From: Streptomyces longispororuber | GTDB taxonomy: Bacteria; Actinomycetota; Actinomycetes; Streptomycetales; Streptomycetaceae | Length of the DNA stretch: 56,053 bases | Assembly: GCF_014656095.1 (NCBI RefSeq) | Contig: NZ_BNBT01000045.1 | Location: 1-56,053, forward strand | Reading direction: 5' to 3' | Part shown: positions 10,500-18,699 of the stretch, in pieces | Position numbering within the stretch: position 1 is the stretch's first letter | Layout: every line of letters begins with the position of its first letter | Translations under genes and position numbers: made by a program | The notes under the pieces: generated by a model | What the model was told of the DNA's origin: nothing | The model's input: the letters and a program-made list of their open reading frames with translations, nothing else | The model's database searches: none

Positions 10500-12100
10500 C
10501 TCTCCTTCTGCAGTACGGACAGCGCGGCGATGAGTTCGGCCTGGGGTTCGGGGTGGACGCCGAGCGCGTCGAGGGGGGCGAGGCGCCGCTCCCGCTCCGC
10601 GCCGAGGACCTTGTCCAGGTAGGCGGTGAGGAGCCGGCCGCCGCGGTCGCGCAGGCGCAGCGCGCCGTGGGCGCCGACGCGGGCGGCGAGGCCCTCCCCG
10701 GCGGAGCTGGCGCGGCGCCCGCCGAGCAGGGCGGTGGCGAGGAGCGCGGTGAGCACCTCGGGGTCGGGCGCGGCGCTCTTGTCGGCGCGGTCGACGGCGC
10801 GGATCTCGTCCTCGACGTACTCCTCCAGGACGCGCTGCCAGCGGCGTACGGCCATGCCGATGCGGTGGTCGGCGCCGTTGTCGCGGTGGTGCGCGAGTTC
10901 GGGGAGCCGGGCGGCGGGCTCCCGGCGCCAGGCCTCGTCGACGCGTTCGTCGGCGGCGGTGACGGCGCACAGCAGGAGCGTCTCCAGGCCGGCCGAGACG
11001 GCGTCGAGGAGCTCGCTCGGGCCGCAGTCGAGCGGGTAGGCCCGCCAGCGCTTGAGCGCGTCCCCGGCGAGCACGGCGCCCGCCTGGAGGCGTTCCCGTA
11101 CGCGCGCGTGCTCGCTCTCGTACGCCTCGTCGACGGCGGCGGTGAGCCGCAGGGCGGCCGCGTACTGGGCGGCGACGGCGCCGGCGAGCTCGGGCAGGCG
11201 GGAGTTGAGCGAGCCGAGCGCGCCGTGGGCGGTGCGGGCGAGGGCGCCCTGTCTGGCGGCGGAGTCCCGTACCTGCTGGGCGAGCCACTCCCGCAGCGGT
11301 GCCACGGCGGTCGCGGGCAGCAGTCCGCCACCGCCGGTGGACTCGGGCAGTTCCGGCACGGTGAAGCGGGGCACGTCGCCGAGGCCCGCCTTGGCGAGCA
11401 GGGCCTCGAACTGGAGCGAGACCTCGGCGACGACCTGGTGCGGCACGCGGTCGAGGACGGTGACGAGGGTGGCGTCGTGCTCCTTGGCGGTGCGCAGGAG
11501 GTGCCAGGGCACCGCGTCGGCGTAGCGGGCGGCCGTGGTGACGGTGACCCACACGTCCGCGGCGCAGATGAGCTGGGCGGCGAGCACCCGGTTCTCGGCG
11601 ACGAGGCAGTCGATGTCGGGGGCGTCGAGCAGGGCGAGCCCGGCGGGCAGCGTGTCGGCGGTCTCCACCCGCAGGACCGGGTCGTCCTCGGCGGGCGGGG
11701 CCGGTTCGTCGCCGTCCTGGCGGGGCACCCACACGCGGGTGAGGTCGGGCAGGATTCTCACCCCCGCGAACCAGTGCCGGTCATCCGGATGGCAGACGAG
11801 GACCGGGGTGCGGGTCGTGGGCCGCAGCACCCCCGCCTCGCTGACCTGCCGCCCCACCAGGGAGTTCACCAGCGTCGACTTGCCGGCTCCGGTGGACCCG
11901 CCGACGACCGCCAGCAAGGGCGCTTCGGGGGCCTTGAGGCGGGGCACCAGATAGTCGTCGAGCTGGGCGAGGAGCTCGTCCCGGTTGGCACGCGCGCGTG
12001 GCGCCCCCGGCAGGGGGAGCGGAAAGCGTGCGGCGGCGACGCGCTCACGCAGGGTGGTCAGCGCGTCAAGCAATTGAGGCCGTACGTCCAAGGTCACCAC
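10496..12100 (-). CDS. Dynamin-family GTPase
   Basis: 534 residues starting at GTG 12100 (VVTLDVRPQLLDAL). The P-loop is GGSTGAGKSTLVNSLVG, with VLRPTTRTPVLVCH as switch I and LLDAPDIDCLVAENR at the G3 position. The rest is helical and Arg/Glu-rich, with no clear membrane helix. Its stop overlaps the start of the second GTPase, as in other paired dynamin-like loci. It could act with that protein in membrane fission or septation. An ATG at 12139 is in frame but the extra residues look noncoding. Confidence 0.85.
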   Translation of the reverse strand: MVTLDVRPQLLDALTTLRERVAAARFPLPLPGAPRARANRDELLAQLDDYLVPRLKAPEAPLLAVVGGSTGAGKSTLVNSLVGRQVSEAGVLRPTTRTPVLVCHPDDRHWFAGVRILPDLTRVWVPRQDGDEPAPPAEDDPVLRVETADTLPAGLALLDAPDIDCLVAENRVLAAQLICAADVWVTVTTAARYADAVPWHLLRTAKEHDATLVTVLDRVPHQVVAEVSLQFEALLAKAGLGDVPRFTVPELPESTGGGGLLPATAVAPLREWLAQQVRDSAARQGALARTAHGALGSLNSRLPELAGAVAAQYAAALRLTAAVDEAYESEHARVRERLQAGAVLAGDALKRWRAYPLDCGPSELLDAVSAGLETLLLCAVTAADERVDEAWRREPAARLPELAHHRDNGADHRIGMAVRRWQRVLEEYVEDEIRAVDRADKSAAPDPEVLTALLATALLGGRRASSAGEGLAARVGAHGALRLRDRGGRLLTAYLDKVLGAERERRLAPLDALGVHPEPQAELIAALSVLQKER

Positions 12101-12240
12101 ATGCGAAGAATGCCCAATTTTGACGGCTTTCTGAAGCATATGGGCACGCCTGCGCGCCGATCGGACACACGTGACGGAAGGGATGACTGGGGCACAGGCA
12201 TAACGAGTGCACAACACCCGGGGCGTCAGACGCCAAAAGC

Positions 12241-12257
12241 GGTGCGAGATTCGCACC
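12241..12257. promoter_or_regulatory. Inverted repeat upstream of dynamin operon and tRNA-Arg
   Basis: GGTGCGA-GAT-TCGCACC is a perfect 7-bp inverted repeat with a 3-nt spacer. It lies in the ~300-bp gap between the dynamin-like gene start (12100) and tRNA-Arg (12408). It may be an operator for the leftward operon or a small hairpin. I see no other gene in this gap. Confidence 0.4.
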
Positions 12258-12407
12258 TGCCTGCGATTATCAGGACCGCTTCACCGAACCTCCACATCGC
12301 GGCGCGGAGGTGAAGCACCAGGGACACGGACGCAGGAGCCCTATCCTTGTCCCCGGCAAGGTCACGGACCGGCCCCACACCGGGCTCCAGGCCACCGGCC
12401 ACCATCG

Positions 12408-12480
12408 GCCCCCGTAGCTCAGTGGATAGAGCAGGTGCCTTCTAAGCACTTGGCCGCAGGTTCGAGTCCTGCCGGGGGCG
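12408..12480 (+). tRNA. tRNA-Arg (anticodon TCT)
   Basis: 73 nt cloverleaf. The acceptor GCCCCCG pairs with CGGGGGC (12473-12479), with discriminator G12480. The D arm contains TAGCTCAGTGGATAGAGC. The anticodon arm is GGTGC-CTTCTAA-GCACT with anticodon TCT, and the T arm contains GGTTCGAGTCC. CCA is not encoded. The 3' half, from 12439 on, is the integration site of the AICE, and the element restores an intact tRNA gene. Confidence 0.97.
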
Positions 12481-12503
12481 CACTTCACCGGCCTTCCTTC
12501 GGG
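12439..12503 (+). repeat. attL: 65-bp direct repeat in the 3' half of tRNA-Arg and its terminator
   Basis: Bases 12439-12503 match 28774-28838 exactly over 65 bp. The repeat begins at the anticodon loop and runs through the tRNA 3' end into the terminator stem. Similarity continues beyond 12503 with scattered mismatches, which suggests successive integrations of related elements at the same site. Confidence 0.95.
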
Positions 12504-12514
12504 AAGGCCTTTTT
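12490..12514 (+). terminator. Rho-independent terminator of tRNA-Arg
   Basis: An 8-bp stem GGCCTTCC/GGAAGGCC with a TTCG tetraloop is followed by five T, 10 nt after the tRNA. The att repeat ends inside it. The copy at attR (28825-28849) has a wobble pair in the stem and keeps the T run. Confidence 0.92.
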
Positions 12515-12655
12515 GCTGGTCAGGGGCGGCATGCCCGGCGGGAGTCGGAGCGCCGGACCCGCCCGCGGTAGGCGCGGCAGGGTCCGGCACTGTCCGGCTG
12601 TCACCAGGTTTCTGCGGGTGGCTGCGGTGAATACGCGGAGAAATTCGCTCGGGGC

Positions 12656-14047
12656 TCAGTCCTCCCCGGGCAGCTCGGGGAGATCCCCCTGAGCGTCCAT
12701 CCGGCGTTTGAGATCCGGGAGCTGTCCCTCGATGCATCCGGCGTAGAAGGCCAGCAGGACCGGGACGCTGTTGCCTGCCCAGTACGCGACCTGCGCGGGC
12801 GGAATGCCGTCATTGAGCCACTTCGTCAGCCGAGTGTGCCGGATGTCATAGATCCGCTTCCCCATCGGGGATTCGTACTCCCGCTCGGTCAGTTCCGCCT
12901 TGCGAGCGTTCCCCCACGCTCGGCGCGTCACCGAGCCGGAAATGATGCCTCCCTTCTCGCCCTTGAACATGCGGTCGCCGGGCTTCAACCCCTCTGCCTC
13001 GATGTGCGCCCGTATGATCTTCGTGAGCGCCGGAGGGCCCGGCACGACGCGCGTGTCGCCCTCGGCCCGTCCTTTCAGATCGCGCTCTTCGTGCAGCGTG
13101 CCGTCGTCGGTCCAGTTCTTCCCGACTTCCGGCTCCGCCGTATGGATCACCACGTCGCACCACTGGTCCTCGGCGTCCTCAGGCGGCAGCCGAAAGTCCT
13201 CCACGTACAACGCCACGGCCTCCTCCGGGCGTGGCCCGGTGTAGTAAATCGTGGCGAAGTACGCGTGCAGCCGCCGACCGCCTCGGGGGCGGCGCCGGAT
13301 GTGCGCCAAGATCCGCGCCATCCGGTGCGGGTGGATGAGGGATCTCCGGTCCACCGCGTTGGACGTCTTCGGCGTTGCACCTCTCCCCTTGGGCAAGGGG
13401 TTGGCACGCAGGATCCGATGCTTGACCGCGTACTCCATCGCCACGTTCAGGACCCGCCGAGCGCGCTTGGCGGACCAGGCCGCTGCCCTCGTGCCGTCGA
13501 GCTTTGTGGATACGGCGTGCAGGATCTCCTCAACCTTGACCGAGTCCTCCCACGCAGCCACGGACAGGGTGTTGCGCTCCACCCACTTCAGGATCGTGGC
13601 CACCTCGGGGGGTGCCTCCTCCCGGCGGCGCGTGTTGAACGCGAACTCGCGTAACGCGCGGCGTACGTCGATCGGTTTGAAGGCGGCCGGCTGTGCCCGC
13701 AGCATGGCGATCGTTGTGGCCGTGAGCACTTTGGACGTGGTCCTGCGGCTGTTGCCCCCGGTCCGGTGCCACTGAGCATCCGTGAACTGCACAGCGAAGT
13801 CGTACCAGTTCACGCCACTGGCGCCAGATTGGTGCGAAACCGGGCGCCCCGTGGCGAGGCTGAACGCCTCGCCACGGCGTGTGGCGCTGACCAGCTCGGA
13901 GCGGAAGGCGTCCGCGAGCGGCTTCGTCGCGAACGGCGCTCGCCACTCCTTGCCGTCCAGCTCCCAGCGGACGGTGTGGGTGGTCTTACGCTTGCCCTTA
14001 TAGACCGAGATCTTCCAGATCTTGACTTTGTACGTCGTGCCGTCCAT
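12656..14047 (-). CDS. int: AICE tyrosine site-specific integrase
   Basis: 463 residues. An N-terminal arm-binding and SAM-like region is followed by a catalytic domain with Arg273 (YYTGPRPEEAVAL), the YDIRHTRL box (Arg403, His404), Trp423 (AYWAGNS) and the nucleophile Tyr435 (LLAFYAGC). It catalyses recombination between attP and the tRNA-Arg attB. The gene lies 150 bp from attL with its 3' end towards it, and its ATG overlaps the xis stop by one base (TGATG), so the two are coupled. A degraded relative of its C-terminus lies just beyond attR (29022-29300). Confidence 0.95.
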   Translation of the reverse strand: MDGTTYKVKIWKISVYKGKRKTTHTVRWELDGKEWRAPFATKPLADAFRSELVSATRRGEAFSLATGRPVSHQSGASGVNWYDFAVQFTDAQWHRTGGNSRRTTSKVLTATTIAMLRAQPAAFKPIDVRRALREFAFNTRRREEAPPEVATILKWVERNTLSVAAWEDSVKVEEILHAVSTKLDGTRAAAWSAKRARRVLNVAMEYAVKHRILRANPLPKGRGATPKTSNAVDRRSLIHPHRMARILAHIRRRPRGGRRLHAYFATIYYTGPRPEEAVALYVEDFRLPPEDAEDQWCDVVIHTAEPEVGKNWTDDGTLHEERDLKGRAEGDTRVVPGPPALTKIIRAHIEAEGLKPGDRMFKGEKGGIISGSVTRRAWGNARKAELTEREYESPMGKRIYDIRHTRLTKWLNDGIPPAQVAYWAGNSVPVLLAFYAGCIEGQLPDLKRRMDAQGDLPELPGED

Positions 14048-14250
14048 CAGGCGACGTCCTCGCGAGCGTCCAGCCAGTGCTCGTAATCGCTGCGCCTTAT
14101 CCGCAGATCACCGTTGGGCAGCTTGATGCAGCGTGGCGCGCGGCCCTTCGCGCGCCAGTCGTAGAAGGTGGAGCGTGAAATTTTCAGGTCCTTGCAGACC
14201 TCCGCGATCGTGAGCTTGTCATCGCGCGGGCGGTACGCGGCCGTCGTCAC
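14047..14250 (-). CDS. xis: Excisionase, MerR-like helix-turn-helix
   Basis: 67 residues from the GTG at 14250, with GAGGAG 6 nt upstream. KLTIAEVCKDLKISRSTFYDWRAKGRAPRCIKL followed by LRIRRSDYEHWLD is the excisionase/MerR-type winged HTH. It binds near att to direct the integrase to excision. It is coupled to int. An upstream in-frame start exists, but it has no ribosome site. Confidence 0.9.
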   Translation of the reverse strand: MTTAAYRPRDDKLTIAEVCKDLKISRSTFYDWRAKGRAPRCIKLPNGDLRIRRSDYEHWLDAREDVA

Positions 14251-14274
14251 CGCGTGCTCCTCTCGTCCCTGAGA

Positions 14275-14351
14275 ATCCGCAACATCCGCCACGCCGCAAC
14301 ATCGCTGGTCAGCGGCGCGCATCTGTGGCGGATGCCGTTTGTGTTGCGGAT
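14275..14351. repeat. Nested inverted repeats upstream of xis
   Basis: ATCCGCAACA (14275-14284) pairs with TGTTGCGGAT (14342-14351), and CATCCGCCAC (14283-14292) pairs with GTGGCGGATG (14325-14334). CCGCAACATC also occurs twice as a direct repeat 17 bp apart (14277 and 14294). The site lies in the 148-bp gap between the DUF3631 gene and xis. It could be a Xis/Int binding region, an internal terminator or a replication iteron cluster; the sequence does not decide. Confidence 0.7.
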
Positions 14352-14398
14352 AGGCGCCGCAACGCGTGGGCGTGGCGACGCCGGTGATGTGAGGGTGG

Positions 14399-15664
14399 TC
14401 AGCCTGCGATGCGCAGGGGGCGTGTGTCGGCTTCCGCGTGCGTGTGGCGACTGCCAGATGCGGCTTCCGCCACAGAATCGCCCCCGTTGACCTGCGGTGT
14501 TGCGGCTGTTGCGGCTGTTGCGGACTTTCCGGGGGGAGGGGGGCAGTAGCGGGTCCAGGCGTCGCTGAGGTCTTCCGCGTAGTAGCCCTTGGGGGTGCCG
14601 CTGCCCACCCGGATGCCGCGGGGGCGGATGGGCGTGTTGTCGGGGCGCACGTACTGGCTCAGGAGCTTGGACAGGGTGCGGGCGGTGAGCGGCTTGGCGT
14701 TGTGGCCGTCGTCGCTCAAGTCGGCCCACGGGGCGTCGTCGAGGCTGAGGAGGACTTCGAGGATGGCGGCGGTGGGCATGCGGTCGGCACCGCAGAACAC
14801 GCGGTCGCGCAGATCGGTCAGCAGCCGCACCCCGAGGGATGCTTCGTCGCCTTCCTGGGCGGCCTTGATGAGCGTGACGCAGGCGGCGCGGGCCCGCTCG
14901 GGCCAGTGCCCGCCAGCCGCGTCGGCGACCGCGAGGAGCGGTTCCCACACGTCGGCGGGCCGATCGGAGACACCCTCGGGCATCTCCGGCCAGGCTTGGG
15001 CGACCTGGTCGTGGATGGCGGCGGCCCATTCCGCGAGCCGGTCGCGCAGGGCGTGGCCCTCCTTCTCGTGGACGCGCCGTCGGTAGGGCTCGGCCTTCTC
15101 GTTGGGGGCCTTCTTGCGCATGCGGATGATGACCGAGCGGGTCAGGATCGTGTCAGGCAGGGAGCCGAGTCCGGCCATGGCCACCGCGCAGAACGAGGAG
15201 AACCATTCCGCGTTCTGGGCGGAGCCATCCCCCACGCAGCGCAGGGACTTGGCGCCGCGTCGGTAGCCCGAGTTGAGAAACCCACGGACCTCTTCGTTGC
15301 CGCCTGCCTTGGGGCCGAAGACGGTGTCGATCTCGTCGAACAGGAGCGTGGGGGTTCCTTCGTCGGCTTCCACGAGTCGGAACAGGGCGTTGGCGGAGGC
15401 GTTGACAGTGGTGGCCGCTCGGGGGGTCAGGGTTTCCACGATCTCCAGAGCGCGGGACTTCCCCGAGCCCGGCTCGGGGCTGAGGAAGGCGAGGCGGGCG
15501 GTGCCGTCGAAGGCGTCGATGAGGTGGGCGTGGGCGTCCCAGAGGGTGACGGCGACGTAGGCGGCCTCGGTGGGAAAGACGTTGAAGCGGCGGTGGAACG
15601 CTTCGACCTCGTCGAGCAGGGCTGCGCCGTCGATGGACGGCGCGGGCGGGGTGGGGCTGCTCAT
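14399..15664 (-). CDS. DUF3631 helicase-like replication protein
   Basis: 421 residues. Walker A SPEPGSGKSRALE near residue 55 and Walker B TLLFDEIDTVFG near residue 100 mark an AAA-type ATPase. The C-terminal part matches DUF3631 (ILEVLLSLDDAPWADL, LTARTLSKLLSQY, IRVGSGTPKGYYAEDL), which acts as the helicase partner of prim-pol enzymes in AICEs. Its ATG overlaps the stop of the preceding small gene (ATGA). Together with the prim-pol it probably initiates autonomous replication after excision. Confidence 0.88.
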   Translation of the reverse strand: MSSPTPPAPSIDGAALLDEVEAFHRRFNVFPTEAAYVAVTLWDAHAHLIDAFDGTARLAFLSPEPGSGKSRALEIVETLTPRAATTVNASANALFRLVEADEGTPTLLFDEIDTVFGPKAGGNEEVRGFLNSGYRRGAKSLRCVGDGSAQNAEWFSSFCAVAMAGLGSLPDTILTRSVIIRMRKKAPNEKAEPYRRRVHEKEGHALRDRLAEWAAAIHDQVAQAWPEMPEGVSDRPADVWEPLLAVADAAGGHWPERARAACVTLIKAAQEGDEASLGVRLLTDLRDRVFCGADRMPTAAILEVLLSLDDAPWADLSDDGHNAKPLTARTLSKLLSQYVRPDNTPIRPRGIRVGSGTPKGYYAEDLSDAWTRYCPPPPGKSATAATAATPQVNGGDSVAEAASGSRHTHAEADTRPLRIAG

Positions 15665-16017
15665 GCGACGTTCCCCCCTTTCTGGGTGGTGCGAAGGGGG
15701 CAGAGGTCTCTGTGGTCTGCGTGGTCGGCGATGAGGGAGAGCACCTTGCGGTGGCCGACGGCGCTGCGGTCGCGCCCGCACGCGCACCATGACGTGGCCG
15801 TGGGGACGGCGCCGCGCGGGGCGCAGATGTGCAGCCACGCGATCGGGTACCGCCCGTCGCCGAGGCGCGGGTCAGGACGAAGAGCAGTGAGGACGCCCTG
15901 ACGGGCGACGCTCTTCGGGGCGCCCACGGCCGCAGCACGCACCGGCCGCTTGGCGACCGGCGGGCCGGAGGGCGCCTCGGGCAGGCCTTCCAAGGGGAGA
16001 GGCAGGGAGGTGCTCAT
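15661..16017 (-). CDS. Small AICE protein with Cys/His cluster
   Basis: 118 residues. The N-terminus is low-complexity and Pro-rich. The C-terminal half (YPIAWLHICAP, SWCACGRDRSAVGHRKVLSLIADHADHRDLCPL) has a CxCG, two His and a final Cys that could bind zinc. I know no function. It is overlapped at both ends (ATGA) by the prim-pol and DUF3631 genes, so it is likely part of the replication module. Confidence 0.75.
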   Translation of the reverse strand: MSTSLPLPLEGLPEAPSGPPVAKRPVRAAAVGAPKSVARQGVLTALRPDPRLGDGRYPIAWLHICAPRGAVPTATSWCACGRDRSAVGHRKVLSLIADHADHRDLCPLRTTQKGGNVA

Positions 16018-16925
16018 GCCGCCCCCCTCGGGCGGGCTTTGCGGAGGGAGCTGTCCAGGGCACTTTGGATGGTGGCGCGGCACTCGGCCGTGGTGAGTCC
16101 CCGCGCCTCCCCAGCCGCTTGGAAGGCCTCTTCCACCACGTGCCGGGCCAGGTCGCCCCAGGCCACGAAGCGCCCCACTTTGAACGCGCTGCGGTTGAGG
16201 GTGTCGTTGCGCTCGCGCTCCGGCGCCGCGCTCACCACGGCGCACTCGCGTTCCAGCGCCGCCAGGGCCGCGCGGCTGCCGCTCACCGCAGGGAGCCGGA
16301 GCGGTCCGGCCGGGCGCTCGGGGGCCGGTTGGAGCACGGCCAGCAGCCATGCGGGCAGCGGAGCCGCGTCAAGGCTGTTGAGGGGGGTGTAGGGCCCGGT
16401 GGGGGTGAGGCTGCCCGCGGCGACGACGTAGCCGCCCCAGGCGCGGGTGTCGACCAGCGCGCCGACGGTGCCCGCGGTGTTGCCCAGACGGACCCCGGGC
16501 GGGGCGGTGAAGTACAGGTGCGTCCCGCCGCTCGCAGTCCGGGTGCGGTAGGTGCCGGGGAGGGGGTGCCCGGCGCGCTCGCAGAGCGCCCCAAAGGTCG
16601 CCGCCCCGTTAGGGGCGTCCGCACTGCCCTTGTCCTTCGGGGTGTCCAGGTCGACCACGACCAGCCCGGAGGGGCCGGTGGCGATGCCGACGTTGAACGG
16701 CGCCCGTGCCCAGGCGGCGCGGATGCGCTCGGGGTCGGTGGTGGCGCGCTGCTCCCACTTCCGGTGCCCGCCTGCGCATGCGCCGGTACGCGGGCACTTC
16801 TGCTCCCCGTGCAGGGCCGGGCGCTTGGTGCCGGGTCGGAGGGGGAAGACGTGCCAGCCGCGGGCGGCGGCTTTCAAGGCGGCGCCCATCAGGGCCTCTC
16901 GCCTGTTGTCGGTCGGTTGCATCAT
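16014..16925 (-). CDS. Bifunctional DNA primase/polymerase (prim-pol)
   Basis: 303 residues. Prim-pol signatures are present in order: GWHVFPLRPGTKRPAL, the metal-binding VVVDLDTPKD (hhhDhD), TASGGTHLYF (sxH-type motif) and WGGYVVAAGS. The C-terminal ~100 residues may be the linker that contacts the helicase. I chose the ATG at 16925, 8 nt after GTGGAGG; a GTG at 16940 is possible but contains that ribosome site. This enzyme defines the RepPP class of AICE replication. It is coupled to the two downstream replication genes. Confidence 0.9.
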   Translation of the reverse strand: MMQPTDNRREALMGAALKAAARGWHVFPLRPGTKRPALHGEQKCPRTGACAGGHRKWEQRATTDPERIRAAWARAPFNVGIATGPSGLVVVDLDTPKDKGSADAPNGAATFGALCERAGHPLPGTYRTRTASGGTHLYFTAPPGVRLGNTAGTVGALVDTRAWGGYVVAAGSLTPTGPYTPLNSLDAAPLPAWLLAVLQPAPERPAGPLRLPAVSGSRAALAALERECAVVSAAPERERNDTLNRSAFKVGRFVAWGDLARHVVEEAFQAAGEARGLTTAECRATIQSALDSSLRKARPRGAA

Positions 16926-17004
16926 GCTGGAGGCCTCCACTGTTCAGTTGGTGGGCAAGGGCGGCCCCGGTTCTTGGCGGAATGGGGGGCCGCCCTTGGC
17001 GTTG

Positions 17005-17184
17005 TCAGGCGTTCGGTTGGTCGCTTTCGGGCCGCTTCAGATCGGCGGTGAGGTAGAGACGGGTACGCATGCCGTCGCGGGTGGGGTAGGTCCGGGGTGC
17101 GCCGGTGCGGAAGGCATCGGCCAGGGCGCGGGTGATGGCGTCGGCGTCGCGGTCGTCGCAGATGATTCGGACGTCAAACGTCAC
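17005..17184 (-). CDS. Small conserved AICE protein
   Basis: 59 residues (VTFDVRIICDDRDADAITRALADAF...), alpha/beta with no known motif. The GTG at 17184 overlaps the TAG of the exonuclease gene by one base and has GAGGAG upstream inside that gene. It ends 80 bp before the prim-pol start. The compact fold and position suggest an accessory DNA-metabolism protein; this is inference. Confidence 0.7.
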   Translation of the reverse strand: MTFDVRIICDDRDADAITRALADAFRTGAPRTYPTRDGMRTRLYLTADLKRPESDQPNA

Positions 17185-17930
17185 TACTTCTCCTCGGCCG
17201 GTGCAGGGATCAGGGGCCAGTCCGCGGCCACGGTGGCCGCAGGGTCGGTACGGCGCAGGTGCGCTTGCAGACCGGCGGCTTGCTCTACCGCCCACGCCTG
17301 CTGACGGGAGTGCAGGTCGTCCAGCGCGATGGCGGCGAACTGGGGGTGGACGCGGGGCAGGCGCCAGGCGAGGCGGGCGGCGGCTAACGCATCCTGGACG
17401 GTGTCGTTCGGGCCGTCGTGGCGCACGCGGTAGTGCTCGCACAGCGCGGGCAGCGTGCGCCGCCCGCGGCGGTAGCGCTCCGCCTGCTTGTCGAGCACGG
17501 CCGGGTCGATGACCGGCGCCACGTCCCCGTCCAGGAACGGCACGTCGTGGCGAGTGCACTCGCGGGCAAGCACGGTCAGCGCGTACGGGGCGCGGAAGAC
17601 CACCAGCGGGAAACCCGCGGCCAGCGGCTCCGCGAGTGCTGCGATGATCTCGGGCAGCGCTTCGGCCGGTGCGCACCCGTCGGCGCGGGCCTGGTCGGTG
17701 GTGATGTGGTGAATCGCGGTCGCTTCGGCGGGGATCTCCATGCCGGGGTCCAGCAGCCACGTGGTGGTCTCTGGCGGCGTGTCACCGCCGACCGCGGCGA
17801 CCGCCGCGGCCACGATCCGGGCAGTTTCCGGATCGGTGCCGGTGGTCTCCACATCGAAAGCCAGCATCGGTCCGTCCGGCCACGCGGTGGGCCGGACGCT
17901 CTCGGGACCGGAGCGGTCTTGGGTGTTCAC
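17184..17930 (-). CDS. DEDDh 3'-5' exonuclease (DnaQ-like)
   Basis: 248 residues. Exo I is MLAFDVETTGTDPETARIV; exo II lies near VVFRAPYALTVLARECTRHDVPFLD; exo III is NDTVQDALAAARLAW preceded by YRVRHDGPND, matching the HxxxxD arrangement of the DEDDh class. It probably trims DNA or RNA during element replication, or proofreads the prim-pol. The GTG at 17930 overlaps the TGA of the MazG-like gene. AICEs with prim-pol often carry such a gene. Confidence 0.85.
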   Translation of the reverse strand: MNTQDRSGPESVRPTAWPDGPMLAFDVETTGTDPETARIVAAAVAAVGGDTPPETTTWLLDPGMEIPAEATAIHHITTDQARADGCAPAEALPEIIAALAEPLAAGFPLVVFRAPYALTVLARECTRHDVPFLDGDVAPVIDPAVLDKQAERYRRGRRTLPALCEHYRVRHDGPNDTVQDALAAARLAWRLPRVHPQFAAIALDDLHSRQQAWAVEQAAGLQAHLRRTDPAATVAADWPLIPAPAEEK

Positions 17931-18313
17931 AGAGATTCCCTTCCGGGGCTGGTCAGTGCTGGGGGGTGGCCACTGACGGCGGGGGCGTGCAGCCGTCGGG
18001 CGGCGGCGTGGAGTTTGGCCTCCAGCACGGTGGGCGGGGCTGTGGTGAAGGAGTGCAGGGCGACGGCGGCGGCGATGATGACGTCGCACAGTTCGTCGGC
18101 GACGTCGGCGCGGCTGTGGGTGGTGCCCTTGCGCGGGTTGTGGCCGGTCATGCCGCTGTACGCAGCGGCGGCTTCCCCGGCCTCCTCGGTCACCTTCAGT
18201 AGCCGCTGCGCAACCTCGTGCCCCGGGGCGACGGCCCCGGACGTGCCGATGCCGTTGGCCCGGTTCAGGGCGGCGACGATGCGGGCGGTGACGGGCCACA
18301 GAACGGCGCTCAT
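17927..18313 (-). CDS. MazG-like nucleotide pyrophosphohydrolase
   Basis: 128 residues. The all-alpha NTP-PPase pattern is visible: KVTEEAGEAAAAYSG (EExxE) followed by RADVADELCDVIIAAAVAL (DELxD), which together bind magnesium. It hydrolyses nucleoside triphosphates to monophosphates; the substrate is unknown. Coupled on both sides (ATGA/GTGA overlaps), it may adjust nucleotide pools during element replication or signal through nucleotide levels. Confidence 0.83.
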   Translation of the reverse strand: MSAVLWPVTARIVAALNRANGIGTSGAVAPGHEVAQRLLKVTEEAGEAAAAYSGMTGHNPRKGTTHSRADVADELCDVIIAAAVALHSFTTAPPTVLEAKLHAAARRLHAPAVSGHPPALTSPGRESL

Positions 18314-18699
18314 GCGACCCGCCCCACCGCTCCAGGGAGGGGGTACCAGGTGGCGAGCTGGTACATCTCCAGCACTTCGAGCAGCAGTTCGTCGATCTCG
18401 CCGGTGGGGTCGTCGGGGTCGCTGACCAGCACGCGGGGCGGGCAGGTGCGGCGGGCGTGGACGCACAGGCGGTGGGCGGGGGCGTCGTCGGGGTCGGTGT
18501 CTGCGCGCAGCGTCCACATCTGGCGCTCGTCGGCCAGCACCAGCGGGTCGCCGCGCAGCACGCCGCGGTGCACGAGTCGTAAGGCGACCGGCTCGGGCAG
18601 GTGATCGAGCCGGACCAGGTCCTGCGCGCGGGCATGGAGGAACGCGCTGGCCTGGTCGCGGCCGAGGATCAGGTCCAGTGGGGTGGTGGGAGCGTTCAC
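18310..18699 (-). CDS. Hypothetical AICE protein
   Basis: 129 residues (MNAPTTPLDLILGRDQASAFLHARAQ...). No motif recognised; the middle has RLCVHARRTCPPRVLVSDPDD and the end a Glu-rich helix (TGEIDELLLEVLEMYQLATW). The GTG at 18699 overlaps the upstream stop by 4 bp, with AAGGAGGTCA as ribosome site. It is part of the tight leftward operon. Confidence 0.7.
   Translation of the reverse strand: MNAPTTPLDLILGRDQASAFLHARAQDLVRLDHLPEPVALRLVHRGVLRGDPLVLADERQMWTLRADTDPDDAPAHRLCVHARRTCPPRVLVSDPDDPTGEIDELLLEVLEMYQLATWYPLPGAVGRVA

Noticed and set aside
8541..11732. Single ~1060-codon open frame spanning both dynamin-like genes on the minus strand
   Set aside because: Upstream of 10499 it reads the other GTPase gene out of frame; motifs split cleanly into two genes with a GTGA overlap.
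14495..14525. Three tandem GTTGCGGCT units as possible iterons
   Set aside because: They lie inside the 3' coding end of the DUF3631 gene as an Ala-Thr repeat and are explained by coding slippage.
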